Shown here: positions 8,170-17,052 of the stretch, in pieces | How positions within the stretch are numbered: position 1 is the first letter of the stretch | Layout of the letters: each line of letters starts with the position of its first letter | NCBI GenBank assembly: GCA_050249835.1 | Contig: JBFWPT010000024.1 | Location: forward strand, 1 to 53,666 | Direction of reading: 5' to 3' | From: Miltoncostaea sp050249835 | GTDB lineage: Bacteria; Actinomycetota; Thermoleophilia; Miltoncostaeales; Miltoncostaeaceae | Length of the DNA: 53,666 bases | The notes under the pieces: generated by a model | What the model was told of the DNA's origin: nothing | Database searches by the model: none | Seen by the model: only the letters and a program-made list of their open reading frames with translations | Position numbers and translations under genes: made by a program

Positions 8170-8247
8170 CATTCCGTCCCTCTTGTGGACGGTAGATCGC
8201 CTGCAAACGCGGTCAGATGGGCGGCCGGTTCTGCCGATGGGACCGCT

Positions 8248-9606
8248 GTGCAGCTCGCCCCCGCCACGTCCTACCGCCTGTCCGAGGTCGTCGGCGCCCT
8301 CTCCCACGCCCTCGACCTCACCGAGGGACAGCCGGTCGGTCACGCGCAGCGGAGCTGCATGATCGGCATGGAGGTCGCGGAACGCATCGGCCTGGGCGGT
8401 GAGGCGCGGCGGGAACTCTTCTACGCCATCCTCCTGAAGGACGCCGGGTGCTCGAGCAGCGCGGCCCGCATGTGCGAGCTGTTCGCCACCGACGACCGCG
8501 AGCTGAAGCGGGAGTTCGCCCAGGTCGACTGGACGAGCACGGCCGACTTCGTGCGGTTCGCGGCCCGCAACGTGGCACCCGGCGCCAACGCGTTCGCCCG
8601 CGCCGGCCAGCTCCTGCGCGCGCTCCGCGGGATCGCCCGCGAGGCGGCGGACCTGAACGCCGCCCGCTGCGACCGCGGCGCCCGCCTCGTGGCGATGATG
8701 GGGTTCCCGGCGGAGGTGTCCGGCGCCGTCAGGGCCCTCGACGAGCACTGGGACGGCAGCGGGCGGCCCGACGGGATGGTCGGCGACGCGATCCCCCTCG
8801 CCTCGCGCATCGCATGCCTGGCGCAGACCGCCGAGATCTTCATGAGCGCCGACGGCCCCGCGGCCGCGCTCGACGTCATACGGGCCCGGCGCGGGACGTG
8901 GTTCGACCCGGAGCTGAGCGACGCGTTCCTCGCGATCGGACCCGACGACCCCCTGTGGACCCGGCTCGCCGGGGACTCCGTCCACGAACTGCTGCGCGAC
9001 CTGGAGCCGGGCGAGGGCGTCGCGACGGCCGACGACGAGGGGCTCGACCGGGTCGCCGAGGCGTTCGCGGGCGTCATCGACACGAAATCGCCCTACACGG
9101 CCCGTCACTCGGTGGGGGTGGCGACGTACGCCGTCGCCACGGGCGGGGTCCTCGGGTTCGTCCCGGCCCGCCTGCGCACCCTGCGGCGTGCGGGGCTCCT
9201 GCACGACATCGGGAAGCTCGGGGTCTCCAACCTCATCCTGGACAAGGCCGGCAGGCTGACGGACGAGGAGTTCGCCGAGGTCCGCCGCCACCCGGCGTAC
9301 ACCTTCCAGATCCTCTCGCGGATCGACGCCTTCGCCGACATCGCGGACGTCGCCGCGTCGCACCACGAGAGGATGGACGGGCGCGGATACCACCGGGGCA
9401 TCCCGGCGGGCGACCTCCCTGTCGAGGCGCGCATCCTCGCCGTCGCGGACGTCTACGAGGCCCTCACGGCGGACCGGCCCTACCGGGCGCCCATGTCCCG
9501 CGATGACGCCCTCGGCATCCTGCGCGGAGACGCCGGCACCGCCTTCGATGCGGAGTGCGTGGAGGCGCTCGCGACGGCCTCGGAGGAGCTCGACAGCGCG
9601 ATCTGA
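8248..9606 (+). CDS. Tandem HD-GYP domain phosphohydrolase
   Basis: About 452 aa with two HD-GYP-like halves. The first (YRLSEVVGALSHALDLTEGQ, GHAQRSCMIGMEVAE) is degenerate: the HD pair is replaced (LLKDAG) and GYP reads GSGRP. The second has HDIGKLG, HHERMDGRGY and the SRIDAF...VADVYEAL core, but the GYP proline is His (GRGYHRG). It probably binds or hydrolyses c-di-GMP or another nucleotide with only the second site active. The GTG at 8248 puts the conserved LSEVV helix at the N-terminus; GTG at 8185 is also in frame but precedes a TAGATC box at 8204. Confidence 0.85.
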   Translation: MQLAPATSYRLSEVVGALSHALDLTEGQPVGHAQRSCMIGMEVAERIGLGGEARRELFYAILLKDAGCSSSAARMCELFATDDRELKREFAQVDWTSTADFVRFAARNVAPGANAFARAGQLLRALRGIAREAADLNAARCDRGARLVAMMGFPAEVSGAVRALDEHWDGSGRPDGMVGDAIPLASRIACLAQTAEIFMSADGPAAALDVIRARRGTWFDPELSDAFLAIGPDDPLWTRLAGDSVHELLRDLEPGEGVATADDEGLDRVAEAFAGVIDTKSPYTARHSVGVATYAVATGGVLGFVPARLRTLRRAGLLHDIGKLGVSNLILDKAGRLTDEEFAEVRRHPAYTFQILSRIDAFADIADVAASHHERMDGRGYHRGIPAGDLPVEARILAVADVYEALTADRPYRAPMSRDDALGILRGDAGTAFDAECVEALATASEELDSAI

Positions 9607-9702
9607 CCGGTCGGACGGCCGAACGGGGTGCGCGGACCGGCGGGCGTCGTGTGAAGATCACGGGATTCCCGGTCCCCGACTGCCGACACAGGACCTCGCA
9701 CT

Positions 9703-11325
9703 TTGCAGACGATCTACGTCACGGGGCATCGCAACCCCGACATGGACTCGATCGCGTCCGCGATCGGATACGCCGAGCTGAAGGGGCGCCTCGACGGCGC
9801 CAACGAGTACGTCGCCGTCCGCCTGGGCGACGTGAACGCCCAGGCGCGCTGGGCCCTGGAGCGCAGCGGCGCCCCGGAGCCCGAGCTGCTCGACCACGTG
9901 ATGCTGCGCGCCGGCGACGTCATGCGGCGCGCCTTCCCCTCGGCGAACCACAACGACTCGCTGCGGGACGTGGGCCGGACGATGGCCCAGAGCGACCTCG
10001 ACCTCATCCCGATCGTGGACGACGACGGGGCGATCGCCGGCATCCTCACCGCCCGCGACCTCGCCCGCCGCTACGTCAAGGAGTCCGGCGAGCCGTCGAG
10101 CTTCGCCGACCGGCCCGCGTCCGTGGACCTCATCGTCGAGGTGCTCGGCGGGCAGCTGGTGGTGGAGCCGCAGCGCCGCCTGAACGGCCGCCTCTGGGCG
10201 GTCACCGTGGACGTCGGCCAGATGGGCAGCACGATGGGCGCCAACGACATCGTCGTGGTGGGCAACCGCACCGACGCCCAGCGCCGTGCCGTGGAGATCG
10301 GCGTGGCCCTCGTGGTGTCGCCCTACGAGTCGGCCCCCGACCCCGAGGTGGTGGAGCTGGCGCGCGCGGCAGGCACGGGCATCGTGCTCTCCCCCCTCGA
10401 CTCGTACGTCACGGGGCGCCTCGTGTCGCTGTCGGTGCCGGTGCGCGAGGTGATGAGCCGCGACCCGCTCACGGTGGAGCCGGACGACCTCGTGTCCGAC
10501 ATCGCCGACCGGATCCCCGAGGTCCACTACAGCGCGGCGATCACCGTCGACGAGGAGCGCCGGCCGATCGGCCTCGTCACCCGCGGCGAGCTGGTGAACC
10601 CGCAGCCGCGCGAGGTGATCCTGGTGGACCACGCCGAGGAGGCGCAGAGCGTCCCCGGGGTCGCCGAGGCCCACATCGTCGAGATCCTCGACCACCACCA
10701 CATCGGCTCCATCGAGACCCGCTTCCCGGTGGCGGCGACCTTCGACCCGGTGGGGAGCACGGCGACGCTCGTCATCGAGCGCTTCCGCTCCCACGGCCGC
10801 GAGCCGCAGCGCCCGACCGCGATGATGCTGCTGTCGGCGATCCTCTCGGACACGGTCATCCTGTCCTCGCCGACGACCACCGAGCGCGACCACCAGGTGG
10901 TCGCGTACCTGGAGGAGCTGCTCGGCTTCGACGCCCGCGCCTACGGCACCGAGATGTTCGAGGCGTCCTCCAACGTGGGCGACGTCCCCGCCGCGGAGAT
11001 CATCCGGCGCGACGCCAAGGAGTACCAGGTGAGCAACGGCCGGAAGCTCTGCGTCGCCCAGATCGAGACCGTGGGCCGCGGGCTGATGAGCCGACGCGAC
11101 GAGCTGATCGGCGCCATGGAGGAGGTCCGGACCTCCGAGGACCTGACGCTCTACGCGCTCATGGTCACGGACATCGTCGAGAAGGGCACGGACCTCCTCG
11201 TCGCCGGCGACAGCGCCCCCGTGGAGCGCGCCTTCGGGGTCCCCGCCACGGACCGCGTGCTCGACCTCCCGGGCGTGATGAGCCGCAAGAAGCAGGTGGC
11301 GCCGCGGTTGCTGGGGGCGTTCTAG
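9703..11325 (+). CDS. Putative manganese-dependent inorganic pyrophosphatase with CBS-DRTGG-CBS insert
   Basis: 540 aa, TTG start. A family II pyrophosphatase (DHH superfamily) hydrolysing PPi in the cytoplasm. DHH motif I is GHRNPDMDSI (8-17); further metal motifs are EILDHHHIGS and SAILSDTVIL. Between them are a CBS domain (about 70-125), a DRTGG-type region (about 130-240) and a second CBS (about 245-300); DHHA2 follows (about 410-540). In characterised relatives, adenine nucleotides bind the CBS pair and modulate activity. The frame around 9700 allows no ATG or GTG before the GHRNPD strand. Confidence 0.92.
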   Translation: MQTIYVTGHRNPDMDSIASAIGYAELKGRLDGANEYVAVRLGDVNAQARWALERSGAPEPELLDHVMLRAGDVMRRAFPSANHNDSLRDVGRTMAQSDLDLIPIVDDDGAIAGILTARDLARRYVKESGEPSSFADRPASVDLIVEVLGGQLVVEPQRRLNGRLWAVTVDVGQMGSTMGANDIVVVGNRTDAQRRAVEIGVALVVSPYESAPDPEVVELARAAGTGIVLSPLDSYVTGRLVSLSVPVREVMSRDPLTVEPDDLVSDIADRIPEVHYSAAITVDEERRPIGLVTRGELVNPQPREVILVDHAEEAQSVPGVAEAHIVEILDHHHIGSIETRFPVAATFDPVGSTATLVIERFRSHGREPQRPTAMMLLSAILSDTVILSSPTTTERDHQVVAYLEELLGFDARAYGTEMFEASSNVGDVPAAEIIRRDAKEYQVSNGRKLCVAQIETVGRGLMSRRDELIGAMEEVRTSEDLTLYALMVTDIVEKGTDLLVAGDSAPVERAFGVPATDRVLDLPGVMSRKKQVAPRLLGAF

Positions 11326-11341
11326 CCTCCGCAACCGCGCG

Positions 11342-11384
11342 TTCACGCGACTCACAGCCGGCTCTCAGGTTCGCGGGCTAGATT
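11342..11384 (+). promoter_or_regulatory. PhoP-box-like direct repeat and -10 element
   Basis: TCACAGC (11352-11358), 4 nt, TCTCAGG (11363-11369) matches the 7+4+7 layout of the mycobacterial PhoP box (TCACAGC repeated at 11-nt period); a weaker TTCACGC sits just upstream at 11342. A -10 TAGATT is at 11379-11384, 9 nt further on, so the repeat covers the -35 region as expected for an activator site. Confidence 0.5.
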
Positions 11385-11418
11385 CGCCTCGTCCGGTGGC
11401 GATGGCGGGGACACGACC

Positions 11419-12135
11419 ATGAGCACGAACGGCGGCACCAAGGACGTCGAGGCGAAGATCCTCGTGGTGGACGACGAGGAGAGCATCGTGCAGCTCCTCT
11501 GCACCGCCCTGAAGTACGAGGGCTTCGCCACGGCGTCGGCGGGCTCGGGCCGCGAGGCGCTGAGCGCGGCTGCCGAATTCCGCCCCGACCTCGTGCTGCT
11601 CGACGTGATGCTCCCCGACATCGACGGCTTCGAGGTGCACCGGCGCCTGTCCGGCGCCAGCGCCGGCCGCCTGCCCGTGGTGTTCCTGACCGCCCGCCGC
11701 GACACCGACGACCGCATCCGCGGGCTCACGATCGGCGCCGACGACTACGTGGTGAAGCCCTTCAGCCTGGAGGAGCTCATCGCGCGCGTGCGCGCCGTGC
11801 TGCGCCGCACCCGGGGCGAGAAGGACGGCGCGCTGCGCCTCTCCTTCGAGGACCTGGAGCTCGACGAGGAGACGCGCGAGGTGCGCCGCGGCGGGCGCCT
11901 CATCGAGCTCACGCCCACCGAGTTCAGCCTGCTGCGCTACCTGCTCGTCAACGCCGGCCGGGTGCTCTCGAAGGCCCAGATCCTCGACCACGTCTGGAAC
12001 TACGACTTCGGCGGCGACTCCAACGTCGTCGAGACCTACATCTCCTACCTGCGCAAGAAGGTCGACAAGGATGGCGAGCCCCTCATCCACACGGCCCGGG
12101 GCTTCGGCTACTCCCTGAGGCTCCCGCGGGCGTAG
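11419..12135 (+). CDS. PhoP-like OmpR-family response regulator
   Basis: 238 aa. Receiver domain 14-130 with acidic pocket VVDDEE, phospho-acceptor Asp62 (LLDVMLPDIDG), Thr in FLTAR and Lys in VVKPFS; winged-helix DNA-binding domain about 140-235. The C-terminus (SKAQILDHVWNYDFGGD, then VVETYISYLRKK) is strikingly like Mycobacterium PhoP, closer than to generic OmpR members. It is followed by its kinase 11 nt downstream and preceded by a PhoP-box-like repeat, so autoregulation is likely. Target processes are inferred from the operon: envelope glycan enzymes. Confidence 0.93.
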   Translation: MSTNGGTKDVEAKILVVDDEESIVQLLCTALKYEGFATASAGSGREALSAAAEFRPDLVLLDVMLPDIDGFEVHRRLSGASAGRLPVVFLTARRDTDDRIRGLTIGADDYVVKPFSLEELIARVRAVLRRTRGEKDGALRLSFEDLELDEETREVRRGGRLIELTPTEFSLLRYLLVNAGRVLSKAQILDHVWNYDFGGDSNVVETYISYLRKKVDKDGEPLIHTARGFGYSLRLPRA

Positions 12136-12146
12136 GGAGCGGCCCC

Positions 12147-13607
12147 GTGTCCCTGCGCGCGCGCCTGCTGGCGGTGGTGCTCGCGCTCATGGTCGTCGCC
12201 CTCGTGGCGGCGGGATGGGCGACGCACATCGCCCTGAGCTCGTTCCTCATCGACCGGGTCGACCGCGACCTGCGCGAGGCCCCCTCCGCGGCCCGGGGGG
12301 CGTTGCTCGGCACCTCGGGAGGCTTCCGCGGGCCCGGCGGCGGCGACCGGTTCGACCCGGGCATGCCGCCCGGCGCGATCATCGAGCTGCGCGGCGACGA
12401 CGGGGAGCTCCTGGGGGGCGTCCAGTTCCGCTCCGAGGGCACGACGCAGCTCGCGCTGCCCACGACGATCGCACCGGGGTACTCCACCGTGTCCGTCGCG
12501 GGCGGCGGGGACTACCGGGTCCTCTCCCTGGCCCGCGGCGCGCCCGAGACGCTCGGGCCGGGGCCGCGGGGCCTGCCCGAGGGGACGCTCGTGATCGGCT
12601 TCCCGCTGGACGAGGTGGAGGACACCCTCAACCGGCTCGTGATGATCGAGGTGGCCGTGGGCGTGGTGACGCTCGCGGTGCTGGCCGTGCTCGCCCTCTG
12701 GCTCGTGCGGCTCGGCCTGCGCCCGCTGGACCGGATCGGCGCGACGGCCGACGCCATCGCGGCGGGCGACCTGTCCCAGCGCGTCGCCGACGACGACCCG
12801 CGCACCGAGGTGGGCCGCCTGGGCCGCACCCTCAACGGGATGCTCGGGCGCATCGAGGAGTCGTTCGACGAGCGCCGGGCGAACGAGGAGCGGCTGCGCC
12901 GCTTCGTGGCCGACGCCTCGCACGAGCTCCAGACCCCGCTCACGTCCGTGCGCGGCTACGCCGAGCTGTTCCGGCGCGGCGCCGCGTCGGACCCCGAGGA
13001 CCTCGAGACGACCATGCGCCGCATCGAGGCCGAGGCCGCGCGCATGGGCGTCCTGGTGGACGACCTGCTGCTGCTGGCCCGCCTCGACCAGGGGCGCCCG
13101 CTCGACATCGGGCCGGTGGACCTGTCGGTGGTCGCCGGAGAGCTGGCCGCCGACGCCCGGGTGGTGGAGCCGGACCGGCCGATCGCGATCGAGGCGGGCG
13201 CGCCCGTGATGGTGGAGGGCGACGACCTGCGCCTGCGCCAGGTGGTGGGCAACCTGCTCGCCAACGCCCGCGCGCACACGCCGCCCACGGCCCCCGTCAC
13301 GGTGCGCACCTACGCGCGCGACGGCGAGGGCGTGCTGGAGGTGGCCGACCGCGGCCCCGGCCTCGCGTCCGAGCACGCCCAGAAGGTGTTCGAACGCTTC
13401 TTCCGCGCCGACCCGTCGCGCGCCCGCGCGAGCGGCGGCAGCGGCCTGGGCCTGTCGATCGTGCAGGCGATCGCGCAGGCCCACGGCGGCCGCGCGGAGG
13501 TGGAGTCCGTGCCCGGCCAGGGCGCGACGTTCCGCATCGTCCTGCCGCTGGCGGACACCCGTCCGCCGTTCACAGGCGACTCCCAGGGGGCGTCCACCGC
13601 CGGCTGA
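12147..13607 (+). CDS. Sensor histidine kinase (HAMP-HisKA-HATPase)
   Basis: 486 aa, GTG start. TM1 at about 9-31, an extracytoplasmic sensor of about 130 aa rich in Gly/Pro, TM2 at about 168-190, HAMP about 190-245, HisKA with phospho-accepting His259 (ASHELQTPLTS), and HATPase_c about 355-470 (N box NLLANARAH, G boxes DRGPGL and GSGLGLSIV). Topology matches PhoR-type partners of PhoP regulators in actinobacteria. Upstream and downstream genes are all on the same strand with short gaps. The signal is unknown. Confidence 0.92.
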   Translation: MSLRARLLAVVLALMVVALVAAGWATHIALSSFLIDRVDRDLREAPSAARGALLGTSGGFRGPGGGDRFDPGMPPGAIIELRGDDGELLGGVQFRSEGTTQLALPTTIAPGYSTVSVAGGGDYRVLSLARGAPETLGPGPRGLPEGTLVIGFPLDEVEDTLNRLVMIEVAVGVVTLAVLAVLALWLVRLGLRPLDRIGATADAIAAGDLSQRVADDDPRTEVGRLGRTLNGMLGRIEESFDERRANEERLRRFVADASHELQTPLTSVRGYAELFRRGAASDPEDLETTMRRIEAEAARMGVLVDDLLLLARLDQGRPLDIGPVDLSVVAGELAADARVVEPDRPIAIEAGAPVMVEGDDLRLRQVVGNLLANARAHTPPTAPVTVRTYARDGEGVLEVADRGPGLASEHAQKVFERFFRADPSRARASGGSGLGLSIVQAIAQAHGGRAEVESVPGQGATFRIVLPLADTRPPFTGDSQGASTAG

Positions 13608-13630
13608 GGAGGGGTGCCGAGAGTGGTCAC

Positions 13631-14923
13631 ATGACCACATCCGCCACCCCGCTGCCCGCCGGGGCCCGCGCCGTCGCGGCGCCGCCCCGCCCCGCCCACC
13701 CCACCCGCCTGCCCGTGCCGGTCCCCGCCCCCGGGGGCGCCCCGGTGGTCGACGTGGTCGTGCCCGTGCACAACGAGGAGGCCGACCTCGGCCCGTCCAT
13801 GCGCCGGCTCGCGGCCCACCTCGCGGGCTTCCCGTTCCCGGCGCGCATCACGATCGCCGACAACGCCAGCACCGACGGCACCTGGGCGGTCGCGCGGGAG
13901 CTGGAGGCGGCGATCCCGGCGGTGCGCGCCGTGCGCCTCGAGGCGAAGGGGCGCGGGCGGGCCCTGCGGGCCGTGTGGGGCGACAGCGACGCGCCGGTGC
14001 TCGCCTACATGGACGTCGACCTGTCGACGGACCTCGCCGGCCTGCTGCCGCTGATCGCGCCGCTCGTGAGCGGCCACAGCGACGTCGCCATCGGCACGCG
14101 GCGCGCCCACGGGGCGCGGGTGGTGCGCGGCCCGAAGCGCGAGGTCATCTCGCGGGGCTACAACCTCATCGTCCGGGCGAGCCTCGGCACCCGCTTCTCC
14201 GACGCCCAGTGCGGCTTCAAGGCCATCCGCGCCGACGCGGCGCGCGAGGTGCTGCCGCTGCTGCAGGACGGGGACTGGTTCTTCGACACCGAGCTGCTCG
14301 TGGTGGCCGAGCGCGCCGGTATGCGCATCCACGAGGTCCCCGTGGACTGGGTGGACGACCCGGACAGCCGCGTCGCCATCCTGTCGACGGCGATCGCCGA
14401 CCTGCGCGGCATCGCGCGGGTGCGGCGCGACCTCTGGACCGGCCGGCTCGCGCGGCGGCTGGAGCCGCTGCGCCAGGCCGGGGCCACCGCCCCGGCCGGC
14501 CTCTGGCGGCAGGTGCTGCGCTTCGCGGCGATCGGCGTGGCGAGCACGCTCGCCTACGTCCTGCTGTACCTCGCCCTGCGCGGCGTCATGGGCGCCCAGG
14601 CGGCGAACGCCGTGTCCCTGCTGGTGACCGCCGTCGCCAACACCTGGGCCAACCGGCGCCTCACCTTCGGCGTGCGCGGCCGCGACGGATGGGCCCGCCA
14701 CCAGGCGCAGGGCCTCGGGATCTTCGGCCTGGCCCTCGCCCTGACGAGCGGCACGCTCGCCCTCCTGCACGCCGTCGATCCCGACCCGGGACGGGCCGTC
14801 GAGGTCGCCGTCCTGGTGCTCGCGAACGCGGGCGCCACCCTCCTCCGCTTCCTCCTCCTGCGCGCGTGGGTCTTCCGATCGGCCCGCCGCCCCTCCCCCA
14901 CGACCCGAGGTCCCCACGCATGA
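13631..14923 (+). CDS. GT2 glycosyltransferase fused to GtrA-like membrane domain
   Basis: 430 aa, ATG at 13631. Residues about 38-270 form a dolichyl-phosphate-mannose-synthase-like GT-A fold: VVVPVHNEE, DNASTDGT and the metal-binding MDVDLSTD, then QCGFKAIRAD. Residues about 295-425 form four TM helices of the GtrA family (RFAAIGVASTLAYVLLYLAL, ANTWANRRLTF). The fusion probably makes a polyprenyl-phosphate sugar and flips it across the membrane, supplying lipid-linked sugar donors to the two GT39 enzymes downstream. That pathway is inferred from family and operon. Its stop overlaps the next start (ATGA). Confidence 0.9.
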   Translation: MTTSATPLPAGARAVAAPPRPAHPTRLPVPVPAPGGAPVVDVVVPVHNEEADLGPSMRRLAAHLAGFPFPARITIADNASTDGTWAVARELEAAIPAVRAVRLEAKGRGRALRAVWGDSDAPVLAYMDVDLSTDLAGLLPLIAPLVSGHSDVAIGTRRAHGARVVRGPKREVISRGYNLIVRASLGTRFSDAQCGFKAIRADAAREVLPLLQDGDWFFDTELLVVAERAGMRIHEVPVDWVDDPDSRVAILSTAIADLRGIARVRRDLWTGRLARRLEPLRQAGATAPAGLWRQVLRFAAIGVASTLAYVLLYLALRGVMGAQAANAVSLLVTAVANTWANRRLTFGVRGRDGWARHQAQGLGIFGLALALTSGTLALLHAVDPDPGRAVEVAVLVLANAGATLLRFLLLRAWVFRSARRPSPTTRGPHA

Positions 14924-17052
14924 GCACCGGAACCCTCCCCCCGCTCCCGCCGCTGCGCCCGCGCGAGCCGCTCGCCGCCCCGGCGGAGCCGCCGCGCGCG
15001 TCGTGGTGGTCGCGCCTGCGGGCGCAGGACGCGGACACCCCGCGCTGGGAGCGCCCGGCGCTGGCCGGGCTGCTGCTGATGACGCTGCTGCTCTACGTCT
15101 GGGACCTCGCCCGCGAGGGCTGGGCCAACACGTACTACGCGGCCGCCGTGCAGGCGGGCACCGAGAGCTGGACGGCCCTCTTCTGGGGCAGCCTGGACGC
15201 CGGCAACGCCATCACGGTGGACAAGCCGCCGCTGTCGTTGTGGGCGATGGGTGTCTCCGCGCGCATCTTCGGGCTCGACTCGTGGAGCCTGCTGCTGCCG
15301 CAGGCCATCGCCGGCGTGGTGTCGGTGTGGCTGCTGTACGTCATCGTGCGCCGGTGGGCGTCCCCCGCGGCGGCGCTCCTGTCGGGCGCGGCCCTGGCGC
15401 TGACGCCGGCCGCCGCCCTCATGTTCCGGTACGACAACCCGGACGCGATGCTCACCCTGCTGCTCGTGGCCGGCGCCTACGCGCTGGTGCGGGCGATGGA
15501 GCACGGCTCGACCCGCTGGATCGTGGCGGCCGGCGCCCTGGTGGGCCTCGCGTTCCTCACCAAGAGCCTGCAGGCGTTCCTCGTGCTGCCTGCCTTCGGG
15601 CTCACCTACATGGTCGCGGCGCCCGGCACCCTGGGCCGTCGCGCGTGGCAGGTGCTCGCGGGTGCCGGCGCGATGGTGGTCGCGGGCGGCTGGTGGGTGG
15701 CGATCGCCGAGCTCGTGCCGGCGTCGAGCCGCCCGTACATCGGCGGCAGCGAGACGAACTCGGTCCTCGAGCTGATCGTCGGCTACAACGGCCTGGACCG
15801 GCTGAGCGGCGACGCCGCCGGGGGCGGCGGGATGGGCTTCAGCGGCGCCGCGGGCATCGGGCGCCTGTTCAACGACCAGATGGGCGGCCAGATCTCGTGG
15901 CTGCTCCCCCTCGCCGCGATCGGGCTGGCCGCCGGGCTGTGGGCCCGCCGCGGCGCGCCGCGGACGGACGGCCGCCGCGCGCTGTACCTGCTCTTCGGCG
16001 CGTGGGCCGTGGTGCACGGCCTGGTGTTCTCGTACATGAGCGGGATCGTCCACCCGTACTACACCGTCGCCATGGCGCCGGCGGTGGCCGCGCTGGCGGG
16101 GATGGGCGCGGTGGACATGTGGGCCATGCGCGCCGTCCCCGCGACCCGGTGGGTCGCGGCCGCGGCCGTCGGCGCCACCGGCCTGTGGTCGTACACCCTG
16201 CTCGCACGGACGCCGGACTTCGCGCCGTGGCTGCGGTGGGTGGTGCTGCTCGCGACCGTGGGCGCGGCGGCCCTGCTGCTGGTGGACGTGCGCCGCACGA
16301 CCTCGCGCATCGCGATCGCCGCGGCGGCCCTCGGCGTGGTGGCGGTCCTCGCGGGCCCCGCCGCGTACGCGATCCAGACCGCCGGCAGCACCCACGCCGG
16401 CGGTAACCCCACCGCGGGTCCCGTCGTCGCCGACGGGACGGGCTTCGGGGGCGGCGGTGGCCGGATGGGCGCCGGCGGTCCCGGCGGCGGTGGCGGCACG
16501 CCCCCGTCGGGTGGCGGCGGGACCGCCCCGCAGGGCTTCCCGGGCGGCGGCACCATGCCGCAGGGAATGCCGGGCGGCGGCACGATGCCCCAGGGGATGC
16601 CGGGCGGGATGGCCCCGCCGTCGGGCGCGGCCCCCTCCGGCGCCGCGCCGTCGGGTGGTGGGGCGATGGGTGCCGGTGGCGGCGCGACGGCCGATGCCGG
16701 CCTCGTCTCCTACCTCGAGGCCAACCGCGGTTCGGCGCGATGGATGGCCGCGGCCCTGGGCTCCGGTTCCGCCGCGCCCCTCCAGCTCGCGAGCGGCGAG
16801 CCGGTGATGGCGATCGGCGGGTTCAACGGCGGCGACCCCGCCCCGACCCTCGAGGAGTTCGTCGCGCTCGTGGAGAGCGGCGAGTTGCGCTTCCTCGTCG
16901 GCGGCGGCGGGATGGGCGGCGGCCCCGGCGGCGATGGCGCCGCCTCGGAGATCGTCGCGTGGGCGCAGGAGAACGGCACCCTCGTCGACTCGTCCCTGAC
17001 GGGCGGGGCGACGGTGTACGACCTCGCGCAGGTGACGGCGGCGGCCGGGTGA
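14920..17052 (+). CDS. GT39-type membrane glycosyltransferase with Gly-rich loop
   Basis: 710 aa, ATG overlapping the previous stop. A polytopic PMT/ArnT-like transferase: cytoplasmic N-terminus, TM1 about 46-62, the conserved first extracytoplasmic loop (GWANTYYAAAVQAG then ITVDKPPLS), and about 11 further TM segments. After the last TM (about residue 490) comes a roughly 85-residue low-complexity stretch of Gly/Pro/Met with PQGMPGGGTM repeats, then a soluble C-terminal domain (YLEANRGSARWMAAALGS, MAIGGFNGGDP). It probably transfers sugars from polyprenyl phosphate to an exported acceptor. Confidence 0.88.
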   Translation: MSTGTLPPLPPLRPREPLAAPAEPPRASWWSRLRAQDADTPRWERPALAGLLLMTLLLYVWDLAREGWANTYYAAAVQAGTESWTALFWGSLDAGNAITVDKPPLSLWAMGVSARIFGLDSWSLLLPQAIAGVVSVWLLYVIVRRWASPAAALLSGAALALTPAAALMFRYDNPDAMLTLLLVAGAYALVRAMEHGSTRWIVAAGALVGLAFLTKSLQAFLVLPAFGLTYMVAAPGTLGRRAWQVLAGAGAMVVAGGWWVAIAELVPASSRPYIGGSETNSVLELIVGYNGLDRLSGDAAGGGGMGFSGAAGIGRLFNDQMGGQISWLLPLAAIGLAAGLWARRGAPRTDGRRALYLLFGAWAVVHGLVFSYMSGIVHPYYTVAMAPAVAALAGMGAVDMWAMRAVPATRWVAAAAVGATGLWSYTLLARTPDFAPWLRWVVLLATVGAAALLLVDVRRTTSRIAIAAAALGVVAVLAGPAAYAIQTAGSTHAGGNPTAGPVVADGTGFGGGGGRMGAGGPGGGGGTPPSGGGGTAPQGFPGGGTMPQGMPGGGTMPQGMPGGMAPPSGAAPSGAAPSGGGAMGAGGGATADAGLVSYLEANRGSARWMAAALGSGSAAPLQLASGEPVMAIGGFNGGDPAPTLEEFVALVESGELRFLVGGGGMGGGPGGDGAASEIVAWAQENGTLVDSSLTGGATVYDLAQVTAAAG

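Noticed and set aside
16531..16610. Short tandem repeats suggestive of a CRISPR-like or VNTR array
   Set aside because: The units are in frame, imperfect, without unique spacers, and encode the PQGMPGGG repeats of the GT39 protein.
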